Shown: positions 50,221 to 60,640, counted from the stretch's first letter. The stretch: 64,000 nt of DNA from Blattamonas nauphoetae (GCA_033064195.1 JARBJD010000302.1:25192-89191); one strand, 5' to 3'. Notes: generated from the letters alone by a model not told the origin. Numbers and translations are program-made.

Positions 50221-51025
50221 TATAGTCAGCAAACAACCCGGGAGGAAATAATAACTCAGGAGTCTTTTTTTTGGTCACAAATTTGAGGATCCTCGATTCA
50301 TTTCTGATTTTTTTGCACAGTATTTTCTCTAAATGATATTTTTAAGAACGAATGAAGTGTCCAAGGTGGTCTATAGCGAACATTTTTTCTTTCTCTGTTA
50401 GGTGTGTCTCCGAAGTCGAAAAATTGTGTTGGGTGTATCTTCTTAACCGGACAAAATTTTGACCTGAAACTTTCATCGAATTTTTCTCGTTTTCGAGAAA
50501 CAGATCATGCGTTTTCACCAAGGTCTCAAAATGGCTGTGTCATGTGACACTGTACAGGAATTTCGACCTCTTATTTCAATCCAACGATGGTTGTGCTGTC
50601 ACAATCGAATTGAGATCCTTTTGATTGTGTGAAGAGTCGATAGTGAGTGAAAAATGGGAGAAATTGTTGTCAAAATCTCTCAAAATGCTGAAAACTCGAA
50701 AATAGGGAGCGAAAATCGATGAAGACATCTCAATATCAAACGTTTTAATGTCTCTCAATTTTCATTTTGGCGAAAGTTTCAGGTCAAAATTTTGTCCGGT
50801 TAAGAAGATACACCCAACACAATTTTTCGACTTCGGAGACACACCTAACAGAGAAAGAAAAAATGTTCGCTATAGACCACCTTGGACACTTCATTCGTTC
50901 TTAAAAATATCATTTAGAGAAAATACTGTGCAAAAAAATCAGAAATGAATCGAGGATCCTCAAATTTGTGACCAAAAAAAAGACTCCTGAGTTATTATTT
51001 CCTCCCGGGTTGTTTGCATACTATA
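50221..51025. mobile_element. MITE-like element with 254-bp terminal inverted repeats
   Basis: The left arm (50,221-50,474) and right arm (50,772-51,025) are near-perfect reverse complements; I see differences only near the outer tip. The 297-bp interior has no coding frame. The tips read TATAGT and ACTATA, compatible with a TA target site as in mariner-like elements, although a longer duplication cannot be shown. The high arm identity suggests recent insertion or ongoing gene conversion. No transposase is in the window, so it would be mobilised in trans. Confidence 0.75.
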
Positions 51026-51051
51026 CACAACAGTCATAATTCCTTCCCATT

Positions 51052-51606
51052 CTACGAGAGAAGCACAAACTCACTCTCGTCTTCGGCTTCCTCGTTCGAT
51101 CCCGTCACGAACAACGCCAGAGGGAACACCGTGCTGCCTGTGCTCTCCTGCCCCACCAGCACCATCCGGTCTGCTTCCGGCGTGTCCCGCATCGGTTTCA
51201 GCGTCCCAGCGAACGACCTGCCATTCACTGTCGATCGCACATTTGCTCCAAACAGCACAACCGACGAGTTCAGTTTCTTCGTCGTCCCGTCCGAGAACGA
51301 CACGTTCAGCATCTGCACTGTGTCCACCGAGAACGAGCTGCGAGAGATAAACACACAGTGAGCACGTGTCGACGCTGTGCAGTCTTTGAACACGACGTTC
51401 CTCAGATAGATTGTCCCCCATTGCGACACCACCATTCCCCCGTCGCCTCCAAACTCCTTCGCAATGTGCTGGAACGTCGTGTTCTCGATCTTCAGAATCC
51501 CACTCCGCACGAACACTAGCGTCCCACCGCTCGTCCTCATCTTTCTCTCCGCCGAGCCCCCCAGAATTGCATCGCTCACTGACACCGATCCTCGCGACAC
51601 GTTCAA
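51052..51606 (-). CDS. beta-helix surface protein fragment (184 aa)
   Basis: Beta-helix style repeats are clear (LKIENTTFQHIAKEFGGDGG, IYLRNVVFKDCTAS, VQMLNVSFSDGTTK). The region is distinctly GC-richer than its surroundings. An in-frame stop lies just upstream at about 51,620, next to short tandem repeats. On the other side the frame ends in TAG only about 27 bp from the MITE. There is no signal peptide or membrane span, so this is an internal exon or fragment of a larger surface protein truncated on both sides. Confidence 0.5.
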   Translation of the reverse strand: MNVSRGSVSVSDAILGGSAERKMRTSGGTLVFVRSGILKIENTTFQHIAKEFGGDGGMVVSQWGTIYLRNVVFKDCTASTRAHCVFISRSSFSVDTVQMLNVSFSDGTTKKLNSSVVLFGANVRSTVNGRSFAGTLKPMRDTPEADRMVLVGQESTGSTVFPLALFVTGSNEEAEDESEFVLLS

Positions 51607-51616
51607 CAGCTCGGGG

Positions 51617-51725
51617 TAGTGCTACGCGCAGTCCGCGTTTTGACTAGGGGCAGTCCGTATTTTTGTGCTAGGGGCAGTCCGACTTTGCTAGGGGCAGACC
51701 TTACATTGCTAGTGGCAGTCCATCG
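51617..51725 (+). repeat. short tandem repeat, about five units of 20-24 bp
   Basis: Units share the core CTAGGGGCAGTCCG with variable T-rich tails (CTACGCGCAGTCCG, CTAGGGGCAGTCCG twice, CTAGGGGCAGACC, CTAGTGGCAGTCC). They abut the beta-helix fragment and mark where its coding frame is lost. Confidence 0.7.
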
Positions 51726-53284
51726 TTTTCTGGGCTATTATTGGAGTTTTTCACTCTTTTCTTTTAACTATAACCACAATAATACATATTTTAATTCAAG
51801 TTCAGTGAAATGATGAATATTAGTGTATTGATGGCGGTCTACGGGGGCCATGGTTTGATGAGACCGATTGTGAGAGATGCGTCTTTTTTACGGTCAACCA
51901 AATCGGAATAGCCTTGATATTGAAGGGAACGATGTGATACAGAGATGGTCGACCATATTATGACCATTTCAATGTTTGGTGACCATCTTTCTTACAGACT
52001 CTTTTTCTTGAAATGTATGAAGGAAATCGTGAAAAAAATGCAAAAATCATTCATTTCGCCATTTTTCTCCTGATTTTGATGATTAGTTTAGTAGTATAGA
52101 AGACGGAAATCGATACCTATCTAGATCGCCAATAACACGGAATAAATCAATTTAGACCTCAAAAACACACATTTCCTGACCCTTCGATTTTGATGAATTT
52201 TGGACCTGATTCTTACTTTATTTTGATAAAATGAGCTCTAAAAATGGATTGCAGACGATTCAGGATCAAATCAATCGGCACGATCATTTGGTAGTCATCC
52301 ATCAATCCAATTGACTGACCCAGGTGGCCTAGGTGGATCGCGAAAACAAATTGGTTTTTATTTTTGGAGGTCCACAGGTCCACAACGGCTCTAAAGAGCC
52401 TAAGCTTCGCGAAGGTCCACAAAGTCCACAGAGCAGGGGCACGCTCCGAATGCACCAGCATGACGTGCACAACCTCCCCATACATCCGGACCATCCATGG
52501 ATTGTTTTGGTCAAATATGAATTTTTCACTTTTTTCATCACTATATAAGGTAATTAAAAAAATGAATTTTTCAAATTAACCTTAATTTTGCGATCATCCA
52601 AAATTGTTCTGACAAGCCTAGTATCGGTCTGACGAGTTTATATACGACGTGTTTCGTGTGATCTGAGAAGTATTTCGGGGGTTATGGGTGATCTCAAAAT
52701 TAACGCTGATTTATTTTTTATCGATTTTTTTAATTTGTATATGAAGAGGAGATCCAGACAAAGTTTGAAAAATCCAATTTTGAGCTATGACCATACAAAC
52801 CTCTTCCAAGGTCAATCCCGATCTCCTGAGTTCATTTCTGAAGTTTTCAGCGTGATCTGAGCAGTAGTTCTTGAGATATGGGCGATCCAAAAATAAACGT
52901 TAAACTTTTTTAACTTTCTGATTTTTTAATTTGTATATGAAGAGGAGTTACAGAACAAGTTCAAGTGCAGAGCCCTCGACGTAATGTTCCAAGATACTCA
53001 GGCAAAATGGTGCCCTGGTGACTGATGCGCAGAACGATTTGGAGGTTGGATTGGAGACGGATGATCGAAAGATTGTCCCCGGGGTTCATGTTGGCAGCAC
53101 TTAGATGTGCCCGTAAATCATGCCCACCCAAGACTTAACCCTTCAAGGACTTCGCCAGCAGCAGTCATTTAGAAGGATCGCGACAGAACGATCCCCAAAG
53201 GAGTATCGGGGTGTCTATAGGAAGCTCGTACGAACGTGGGAAGGCTCTTCTCTTCGGTTATTTTTACCATCTTCAATGTCCAAT
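51726..53284. other. non-coding stretch left of Polinton B
   Basis: AT-rich. It contains a direct repeat of about 100 bp with a period near 196 bp (about 52,659-52,760 and 52,852-52,955), whose shared core is TAATTTGTATATGAAGAGGA. An open frame at 53,120-53,368 runs across the element boundary and is not convincing. No gene supported. Confidence 0.5.
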
Positions 53285-53306
53285 TATAAAAATATTCTAA
53301 CTCCCT

Positions 53307-53717
53307 TCAATATTCCAACATCAGATCAACCAGAAATTCATAATACTCTTTCGTTATTTTTCCATTGATTGTCTCTGTTGTTTCCATCTCAATTGATTCA
53401 CCAGAACTGTCTTTGAACCAGATCTTCACAATGGACTGTCGAGTACTTAATTCCCATTTCTTTCGCTTCGCAATCTGTTCGTTGCAGAAAGCAACATATG
53501 AGTCATTGAATTCATCAGTCTGGATCCAATCAGCGTGAATAGTGTAATTCTGAGGAATGTCTTTGGAAATAACCGTAGAAGTCTCACCAATCTCTTCCTT
53601 CACATGGATGAGTTTGCAGTCGAGAAAGTGTATATATTTTTGTTTTCTGGAATTGACAAAATCAGGAGGGAATTGAGCAGTGTGAGAATTCTGAATTGAG
53701 AAATATCGTTTGACCAT
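53307..53717 (-). CDS. conserved Polinton protein, element B copy (136 aa)
   Basis: Same length as the element A protein (582-992), with a few conservative substitutions. Stop TGA here against TAG in A. Promoter box at about 53,730-53,740. Function unknown. Confidence 0.75.
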   Translation of the reverse strand: MVKRYFSIQNSHTAQFPPDFVNSRKQKYIHFLDCKLIHVKEEIGETSTVISKDIPQNYTIHADWIQTDEFNDSYVAFCNEQIAKRKKWELSTRQSIVKIWFKDSSGESIEMETTETINGKITKEYYEFLVDLMLEY

Positions 53718-53755
53718 CGTTGTTTTTAGTAAAAATAAAATATCACATTTGATTC

Positions 53756-55432
53756 TTAATATCCTCTCTTCACTTCTTCATATGCTTCTTGGAGTCGACG
53801 ATCAATGACGTATCGCACTCGTGGTTGTCCATTTTCGATCCAGAACAACCAGTATGTTGCCTGATGTAATGCCAATATCGGTGGAGGAGGACCTTCTGGA
53901 GTTGATGTGAAATATGGTTCAGGTTCACCTTGTTTTATTGGTGTTCCTCTGTAGACAATGTTGACAGACTCTGATGTTGAGATTCCTTCTTCACCACCAG
54001 CGATTTCACTTCTGTCTGTTGGAACCATGAACGTGAAAGAAGTCGCATCTGTGACAGCTCTATTCCTCTTGTATTCGATTCCTTTGAAGTCAAACGTGCG
54101 TGGCATACAAATGGAATTTTCAAATTTTTCTGTTGCTGAACAACCAATGAAATCACCATTCACCATCATCATTTGATAGAACTCTGGTGAGATTGTTGAC
54201 ATTGGGAAATTGGGATAATTATTTCCAAGCATTTCGAAGTGACCAACATAGTGAGGATTTCTGAAGACTGTACACTCGTTTGGTCTATCGGGGAATAAGC
54301 ACATTAGATTCATGAGGTTGTTGAGTTTGATACTGATGTTTGATCTCACTCCCATTGCATTTGCTTTTGATTGAAATGATTGTGTGTCAATTCTTTCAGC
54401 TTTCAAGACATACAATGTCTTTGAATATGTGTTGAATAGGGATTGTTTTGTTGCATCTGTGATTTGATATCCATAGCAAATTGACGTTACTTTGTCCACT
54501 GATGAATTCAGAACAGATGAAACGACTGATTCGGTACGATACTCCGGAATTGGAGCATCCTCATAAACATCAAAGTGTAATATCGGATTTCCCAATTGGG
54601 TAAATTCCTGTGTCACATTGGTGTATTCTCCTTCACGCATAAAATCCATCTGAGGACGATTTGTCATTTCACCCAATAACCTATCTGGCTTTCGATCGCG
54701 AGCATTCTCAAGATTTTTTCTAATGACAGTTGATAATCGAATCGGACAATACACGAGTGAATCAGTAGTCAAATGAAATCTCAAACGCAGATTGCCAAAG
54801 ATGGAATTTGGATACTGATCAAAGGTACTCAGTGGAAGGAGATTCACAAATGGAATCACTAACGGAATAGTAAATGTGATCGTTGGAGTCTCTGGATCCT
54901 CGATTGGAGAGTGATAGTATCCACAGACACTCGGATCCATTCTCTGAACATTTTCAAAAAGACTGTAGCAATGCTTCATGTTGTTTTTCTCTTCATAAGA
55001 CTTGAAAGTGTGGTACAGAAATGATTCGTGAACATGATTATTCTGAAGTGTATTGTCGATGATATTTCCTTTACTGTCGACGAGTCTCATGTCTCGAATG
55101 GCATCTGATGATGACTTGTATCCGTAGAACATTCCGTCGACTTCAGCTCCTCCTTGACAATGCATTGTTGGTTGATGAAACGGAACAGTAACGGTGAGAT
55201 CAATTCGCAAATGACTCTTCGCAAACTCAGTCACATCATGACCATCATAGCACAATGGAACTTCAATCTCATCTCCAATTCTGCATGGCATTGGAGGATT
55301 TGTTGGATGCACTTCTTGGATGGAATACACATGAGGTTCTGAATCCCACTGTTTTGGCATATACGATTGCACTTCGATTTGCTCAATTAGTGTCGATGTT
55401 GGTTTGGATTGATTTGCTCTGATACTTCTCAT
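53756..55432 (-). CDS. capsid-like protein 1, element B copy (558 aa)
   Basis: Collinear with the 572-aa protein of element A. Most differences and the length change lie in one middle stretch (about residues 225-300) and a shorter one at about 90-100, consistent with surface loops of a jelly-roll capsid protein. The N-terminal 80 residues and the C-terminal PPPPILALHQ.YWLFWIENGQ region are almost unchanged. The frame is intact. Confidence 0.7.
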   Translation of the reverse strand: MRSIRANQSKPTSTLIEQIEVQSYMPKQWDSEPHVYSIQEVHPTNPPMPCRIGDEIEVPLCYDGHDVTEFAKSHLRIDLTVTVPFHQPTMHCQGGAEVDGMFYGYKSSSDAIRDMRLVDSKGNIIDNTLQNNHVHESFLYHTFKSYEEKNNMKHCYSLFENVQRMDPSVCGYYHSPIEDPETPTITFTIPLVIPFVNLLPLSTFDQYPNSIFGNLRLRFHLTTDSLVYCPIRLSTVIRKNLENARDRKPDRLLGEMTNRPQMDFMREGEYTNVTQEFTQLGNPILHFDVYEDAPIPEYRTESVVSSVLNSSVDKVTSICYGYQITDATKQSLFNTYSKTLYVLKAERIDTQSFQSKANAMGVRSNISIKLNNLMNLMCLFPDRPNECTVFRNPHYVGHFEMLGNNYPNFPMSTISPEFYQMMMVNGDFIGCSATEKFENSICMPRTFDFKGIEYKRNRAVTDATSFTFMVPTDRSEIAGGEEGISTSESVNIVYRGTPIKQGEPEPYFTSTPEGPPPPILALHQATYWLFWIENGQPRVRYVIDRRLQEAYEEVKRGY

Positions 55433-55480
55433 TTATAGAAAAATAAAACATACAATATCATTATTTTCTTTTGTTCATTT

Positions 55481-57349
55481 TCATGTCGGAAGAATTCCTA
55501 ATTCTTTGTGTAATGCTTTCAGTGTGTGATTTGGATAGTACTCAACTTTTGGTTCACCATTGCTGAATCGTAATACCCACCACGTTGTTGCGGTTGTTGC
55601 TAGAATCGGTGCTGGAGGATGAGTAAATGTCGTCATGTTGCTACCACATTGACTTGGATTGTAGACATTGTAGTATGTGTCAATCAAACCTTGATATATT
55701 GGTTGGGATCGTAATGTGACAGGAACATTCTGACCTTTGGAACTGATGGAATCATTGCAATTCGTTGGACACCCACTTCTCTGTGTTGAAAAGCACATAA
55801 GGAAGTCAGTATTGTCATGAATCGGTCGCACTCTTGTCATTATTTCACCTGAATATGAACCATCACCAGTGAGTTTCTCTTCAACGAGAGAATCTGTCAG
55901 TGATCGCTCTAAATCATCAGGAACAGCTAGGTACGAATCGAGATTGAGAGTTGACAATGCAAACTGATAGAAGCGAGCTCCAATCGTTGTTGTTGGTTGC
56001 TCTGGATAATACTTGTTGAGGAGATTCACTTGGATATCCTTCTGCATTGGATTGTGGAAACAAGTGACTTCATTGTCGTAGTGACGGAAGAGGAGCATGA
56101 TATCTTTGGCATTCACGAGAACCATTTGCTGCGTGCAATCAATTCCTGATGCTGTTGGTGTCTTCTGAAATGGATAGAATGAAATCTTTTCTGCTGGTAT
56201 CGTTCCGGGACGATTCTGATACATCTGCTTCAGATTCTCTTTCGCAATTTCCTTCATTTTGTATCCAGAACTCATGCAATACACGTCATCAATGCGATAA
56301 TCAATAATGTTCAATGATATGTACTGATTCGCAAATTCTGGTTCTTTTGTGACTGTTCCAGCTGAATTATAAACAATATCTTGAGTTACTGTTTGTTGTA
56401 GAAATGATTGACCGATTTGAACAAAATTCTTTGTGCACAAGGTGACTAGAGTATTTAGAAAATATGGACGATGTTGAATGCAATTGAGAGTGGATTCTCG
56501 AATCTTTGGTGCTGTTGTCGTTCTATTAACAATTGATGAAAGTGTATTGTTCAGAGTGAGTTCAGGATTAACTGGACAACAAACGAACGCATCTTCATTG
56601 ATGTGCACGCTGAGTTTCAGATCTCCGAAGAGACACCGAGGATAGTCAGTCATGCCTGAGAAAATGAGAAGATCTTCAAGATTTATTGACACACGAATTG
56701 GGACATCAATCGTGTCTCGAAATACTCCAGTTCCAGATGTTGTTGTGAATGCTGATACTGGAATATAAACACCAGCAACAGATTCATCATGATTCCAAGC
56801 ATTTTGCCACGGAGTGTGACAATGTTTTCGATTCTCTAATTGACTCTTCGGTTTGATCATATTATATATGTGCGATTCCATGGATACATCATTGGTTGTT
56901 GTACTTATGATTCCCTGATTGTTATGAAGTACAGTTAAGTCACGAAAGATAGATGCTGAATGTTTGAGACCAACGAAGATGAAAATCCTCTCGTTCATGT
57001 AAGATCCAATTTTCCCTGTCGTGTTTAGCCAATTGTTCATTTTCAAAGTCGCTGTCATTGTGAACGTAATGAATGAATCATCAATTTGACTAATATCCTG
57101 ATTCCCAGTCAATGGAATGATTATCTCTTGCCCTGTGTAGAAGCGTGAGTTCTCTGATGGTTTCAATTCTTGAATGGAAGTACTGTGAGCACCATCGTTC
57201 AAGAGGTAATTTATGTGATGTTCAGAGATTAATTGCTGTTGTATCTGTCCAATATCGTCTCGTGTATATTTTACATTTCCTGTTGTATTTCCAGTCAGTG
57301 ATGATGCTCCAGTTCTTTTGTTTGTCAGATGTGTTATATGCGAGTTCAT
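55481..57349 (-). CDS. capsid-like protein 2, element B copy (622 aa)
   Basis: Identical in length to the element A protein (2834-4702), with scattered substitutions spread over the middle and the two ends strongly conserved. Paralogue of the 558-aa protein downstream. Promoter box at about 57,354-57,366. The intact frame in an otherwise damaged element suggests recent activity or selection. Confidence 0.7.
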   Translation of the reverse strand: MNSHITHLTNKRTGASSLTGNTTGNVKYTRDDIGQIQQQLISEHHINYLLNDGAHSTSIQELKPSENSRFYTGQEIIIPLTGNQDISQIDDSFITFTMTATLKMNNWLNTTGKIGSYMNERIFIFVGLKHSASIFRDLTVLHNNQGIISTTTNDVSMESHIYNMIKPKSQLENRKHCHTPWQNAWNHDESVAGVYIPVSAFTTTSGTGVFRDTIDVPIRVSINLEDLLIFSGMTDYPRCLFGDLKLSVHINEDAFVCCPVNPELTLNNTLSSIVNRTTTAPKIRESTLNCIQHRPYFLNTLVTLCTKNFVQIGQSFLQQTVTQDIVYNSAGTVTKEPEFANQYISLNIIDYRIDDVYCMSSGYKMKEIAKENLKQMYQNRPGTIPAEKISFYPFQKTPTASGIDCTQQMVLVNAKDIMLLFRHYDNEVTCFHNPMQKDIQVNLLNKYYPEQPTTTIGARFYQFALSTLNLDSYLAVPDDLERSLTDSLVEEKLTGDGSYSGEIMTRVRPIHDNTDFLMCFSTQRSGCPTNCNDSISSKGQNVPVTLRSQPIYQGLIDTYYNVYNPSQCGSNMTTFTHPPAPILATTATTWWVLRFSNGEPKVEYYPNHTLKALHKELGILPT

Positions 57350-57377
57350 TTTATCAAAAATAAAAAAACAATATTAC

Positions 57378-57680
57378 TTATTTCTTTTTCAGTTTCTTCT
57401 TCTTTGTTTTCGGTTTCAGCTTTTCTTCCAGTTTCAGTATTTCACCTCTGAGTTTGTTTGCAACTGCTGTGTTTCCTTCATTGATTGCTTGCTCAAATTG
57501 TGCCATCTTTTCTGCATGGATTTGCTGATCCGATTTCACATCTGGAATCATCTCAATTCCTGTCTGTGCTACCTTAGAAATCAATGGTCCAACAAAGGGA
57601 ATGAGATTCAGAAATGGAGCTCCAACTCGTAGAATGTTTTTCCCGACTCCTGCTAATTTTGATAACCAACCTGGTACCAT
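57378..57680 (-). CDS. small MAPG-type protein, element B copy (100 aa)
   Basis: Starts MVPGWLSKLAGVGKN, fixing the start of the element A homologue at 5043. Hydrophobic middle and a Lys-rich C-terminus. Promoter box directly upstream of the ATG. Confidence 0.7.
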   Translation of the reverse strand: MVPGWLSKLAGVGKNILRVGAPFLNLIPFVGPLISKVAQTGIEMIPDVKSDQQIHAEKMAQFEQAINEGNTAVANKLRGEILKLEEKLKPKTKKKKLKKK

Positions 57681-57713
57681 TTATATAAAAATAAAAAAAC
57701 AGAACACTTATTT

Positions 57714-58025
57714 TTATAATCCTTTGAATTGAATCTTTGAATTTGACGATTGAGGTATGTCATCATTGGAATAGCGTACATTTCGCGGAGGTTCATAATC
57801 AATCATCTGGGGTTGTTGTGCTCGATTGATTGCTTTGTTCTGTTGGAATACATCCATCATTCCTCCTACTCCATTGAGTATTCCACCTGCTGTTTGTCCA
57901 AACTTGTTGTTTGTCTGTGAGAGGAGCCCACCACCAACCTGAAGCAGTGATGGAGCTAGAGGTTTGATGAATTGAAAGAACTGTTTGCCAATATTTTTGA
58001 GTTTGTTGAAACTTCCTGGTGCCAT
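57714..58025 (-). CDS. small MAPG protein 2, element B copy (103 aa)
   Basis: Collinear with the 102-aa element A protein; it differs at about a dozen positions and has one extra C-terminal Leu. Gly-rich amphipathic middle. The 36-bp gap to the next gene contains the promoter box. Confidence 0.7.
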   Translation of the reverse strand: MAPGSFNKLKNIGKQFFQFIKPLAPSLLQVGGGLLSQTNNKFGQTAGGILNGVGGMMDVFQQNKAINRAQQPQMIDYEPPRNVRYSNDDIPQSSNSKIQFKGL

Positions 58026-58053
58026 TTATGTAAAAATAAAAAATACAATTCAT

Positions 58054-58686
58054 TTATAATTTTAGCAGGGGAATTGCTTTCGTCAGAGAAATGCCACAAT
58101 TGAGAATCGTGTTGTATGCTTCATTGTAGGCAATGCTCATATCTTTTCCACCAACAAGGATCTTGAAGATTGTTCTAAACACTGGGAGTTTATTGAGACA
58201 TAAACACTTGTCAGACAGGTCATCCAACTCAATCACCACATCGTTGATCCCAGTGAGTGTAGCAATCAGTGCACATAAATCACTTTGGTTTGTGATCAGT
58301 TTCTTTGATGGTTCAATGAGGTTATTCAGTAGTTTCTTTTCACAAGCAAATGCATTCTTGTAAACTAGCAATAGTTGATCATTGAATGCTGAAATATTGG
58401 AAGTGTATTCTCGGAGTGGAATAGAACGACTCTGGATTGGAGCTGATGGATATGTCTCCAATGGTGGATCGTAAGCACCTGGAACATTCTCTCTCACTCC
58501 GTAAGAGTTCGAAGCCTCTGGCGAGACTAGTTCAACATTAGCGCATTGTTCATTTTGATCTTCGAGCTTTGATCTTCCAGAAGTTGATCCTTTATTGTCG
58601 ATGATGACATTGTTGGTGATTGACGTTGGAACGGAAGAAGAACTTGTGTGTTTTGTAAATTGACAACTTAGAATTGGCTGCATCAC
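58054..58686 (-). CDS. intact 210-aa conserved Polinton protein
   Basis: This is the complete version of the gene broken in element A (5425-6014). The N-terminal about 30 residues and the C-terminal 135 are conserved between copies; the linker (about residues 30-70) is not. The C-terminal half is helical (LLLVYKNAFACEKKLLNNL, CALIATLTGINDVVIELDD). No known motif. Between the small MAPG genes and the 305-aa-type gene, it is probably a structural or assembly protein. Confidence 0.7.
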   Translation of the reverse strand: MMQPILSCQFTKHTSSSSVPTSITNNVIIDNKGSTSGRSKLEDQNEQCANVELVSPEASNSYGVRENVPGAYDPPLETYPSAPIQSRSIPLREYTSNISAFNDQLLLVYKNAFACEKKLLNNLIEPSKKLITNQSDLCALIATLTGINDVVIELDDLSDKCLCLNKLPVFRTIFKILVGGKDMSIAYNEAYNTILNCGISLTKAIPLLKL

Positions 58687-58720
58687 TTTCTATAAAAATA
58701 AAAAATATATATTAATGCTT

Positions 58721-59674
58721 TTAATCACTCATATCTTTCTCCAAGTGTGCGAATCGAGCATATTCAGGCATGTGTCCAGTTTGGTATCTACCGATATCTC
58801 CCGTTCTTGTTCGGTATGCTGCAGTTGTCTGTTCGTTCACAAATGTTGATATCTGAGTTGAGTATTGACCAAGGTAGGTACCTAAATCTTCTGTGTTTGA
58901 AATGATTGTTATGAACTGTGGATGAATCTGTTCTTTAAAAGCTTTTCTTGATTTCAATCTTTGATGATCTGGATCTGTACTGTTATATCCGTCAACATGG
59001 TCTACAAGCCACTGATCCCACATCTTTGATGCAACTTTAGACTGAATGGAATTAAAAACCATATTGTCCAACACACCTTTCCCAGGATCGGCTGGAATCA
59101 CTCGACTGGCTCGATACACCTTCAAAACATTCGTCATGAATTCACCAACAGCTTTCTTCATTATTGCATAAGGTTGTTGTGATCGTTGTGCTTGCATTTC
59201 TTGGTAGCTGACTTCACGATAGTTTCCTGGTAAATCGTATGATCCAGTTTTGAGGAAGTTGTTGTGTGCAGCTTTGATTCTTCTTCCGTGATCTTGACGA
59301 AATGATGAATATGGAGTTTGTCTTCGCATATCTGGTGTTGGATTCATTGAATAGTATGTCTCGACGACAGGTCGACTGTTGTATGATGCAAGCATGAAAC
59401 CATTCGCTGCAACCAAATCTCCATTGTCTCTGTCGTATACCATCACATCAGGAACTTTCCCATGTTTCTCCATTTCCACTCTCCAGTTTTGTCCAGTCCT
59501 TTCAATGTATTCTAAAGCTGATGGAACTCTACTGAGTGCAGAATTGAATTTGGTGCGAATGTCATCATCAGCATAGATTCTTTTTATAGCATCCAAAGCC
59601 CCCTGATCATATCTCATTTTTGGTTTCTTCGCTGGTGCCTTTCTCTTTGCGGGAATGTATTGTATCTTCGACAT
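58721..59674 (-). CDS. homologue of the 305-aa Polinton protein, element B copy (317 aa)
   Basis: Start chosen at ATG 59,674 (MSKIQYIPAKRK), which aligns with the element A start; a longer open frame would need a TTG. Conserved landmarks are KKPKMRY, VPDVMVYD, YNSRPV.ETYY, MNPTPDMRRQ and MVFNSIQS. The C-terminal 60 residues differ more. Basic N-terminus. Function unknown. Confidence 0.7.
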   Translation of the reverse strand: MSKIQYIPAKRKAPAKKPKMRYDQGALDAIKRIYADDDIRTKFNSALSRVPSALEYIERTGQNWRVEMEKHGKVPDVMVYDRDNGDLVAANGFMLASYNSRPVVETYYSMNPTPDMRRQTPYSSFRQDHGRRIKAAHNNFLKTGSYDLPGNYREVSYQEMQAQRSQQPYAIMKKAVGEFMTNVLKVYRASRVIPADPGKGVLDNMVFNSIQSKVASKMWDQWLVDHVDGYNSTDPDHQRLKSRKAFKEQIHPQFITIISNTEDLGTYLGQYSTQISTFVNEQTTAAYRTRTGDIGRYQTGHMPEYARFAHLEKDMSD

Positions 59675-59733
59675 TGTGTTTTCATACAAAATAAAAAATC
59701 CAAAACTATATTTTAATTAGAGAGAAATCATAA
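59675..59733. promoter_or_regulatory. bidirectional promoter in element B
   Basis: Counterpart of 6988-7048. The minus-direction AAAATAAAA box and the plus-direction TATATTTTAATTAGAG are both retained, although the ATPase gene it serves is frameshifted. Confidence 0.5.
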
Positions 59734-60640
59734 ATGAAAAGATCTTCAACAACAAAACCTTTGGGTTCGCGGAGGGTGGAACCCTCTTCTCTTACAGCAT
59801 ATGTGAATGCAATACTGAGTGAAGCATCTAGTAGGAATGTGTCTCATGAAGTTCAATCACAGATTCATCCCGACCTAAATATCAATCGCAACAGTGTTAA
59901 TGTCCTTGTTGGAAACAGAGGAAGTGGGAAAACATTTAATGCGCTTCGAGAGGTTGCCAAGCTCCAGAATGTTAATGTCAGAAATGAACTCTTTCACCTG
60001 TTTGTCTTTGTCACTGATAAGAACATTGATCCAACATTCGACAAGTTCAAACCAATACTGAATGTTCCATACGTGAAAGTCAAATATGATGATGCACTTC
60101 CATTTCTGTTGGAACTCTCCGAATCGAAAGCTGCGTATGAAGAAATTATTGACAACCAATGGCAAAACAGAATTACTGATGAATGCAGGGAGGATCTCTT
60201 TAATGCTCTTTCCATCGATGATTTCTCAGTCAAGAATCGACAAACGATTATCCTCTTGGATGACTGTCGCAGAATCCTAAGTGAACGAAGAACATCCAAA
60301 AAATAGAATGACAATGATGGACTTATTATTGGAGAATCGACAGCCAAAGTTCACATTCTTTCTGACGATGCATGAACTCTTCAGTTTGTCAGCAGATATG
60401 AAGTCAAACATCGATTCAATGTGGATCTTTGGAGGATTCAACAAAGAACGAATCAGTCGAGTCTATCCTCAGTTGAACTCACCAATTGATATTCGACAAT
60501 TCTGGAATGTCTACCAACGAAAACAAAATGTGAAGCAGTCATTCTTCGATACAATACAGATGGAGTTGCACTGACAGAGATCAACAAAGAAGGTTTAAAC
60601 CGAACTGTCCGTTCATTCTTGAATAAGGATACCAATCGTC
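59734..60640 (+). pseudogene. packaging ATPase, element B copy, frameshifted
   Basis: Walker A (GNRGSGKT) and Walker B (TIILLDDC) are intact. One extra A in an A-run near 60,300 ends the first frame at RRTSKK, and homology resumes in the frame from 60,281. A missing base near 60,530 breaks it again before the conserved C-terminus. The N-terminus differs from element A by a short insertion (TTKPLGSRRVEPS). Both changes could be mutations or assembly errors. Confidence 0.75.

Noticed and set aside
51617-51725. A CRISPR array or telomeric repeat.
   Set aside because: The repeat has only about five units of variable length with no spacers, and the context is eukaryotic and internal.
59675-59689. 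A five-residue upstream extension of the element B 317-aa protein.
   Set aside because: It would need a TTG start. The ATG at 59,674 aligns with the element A start and has normal promoter spacing.
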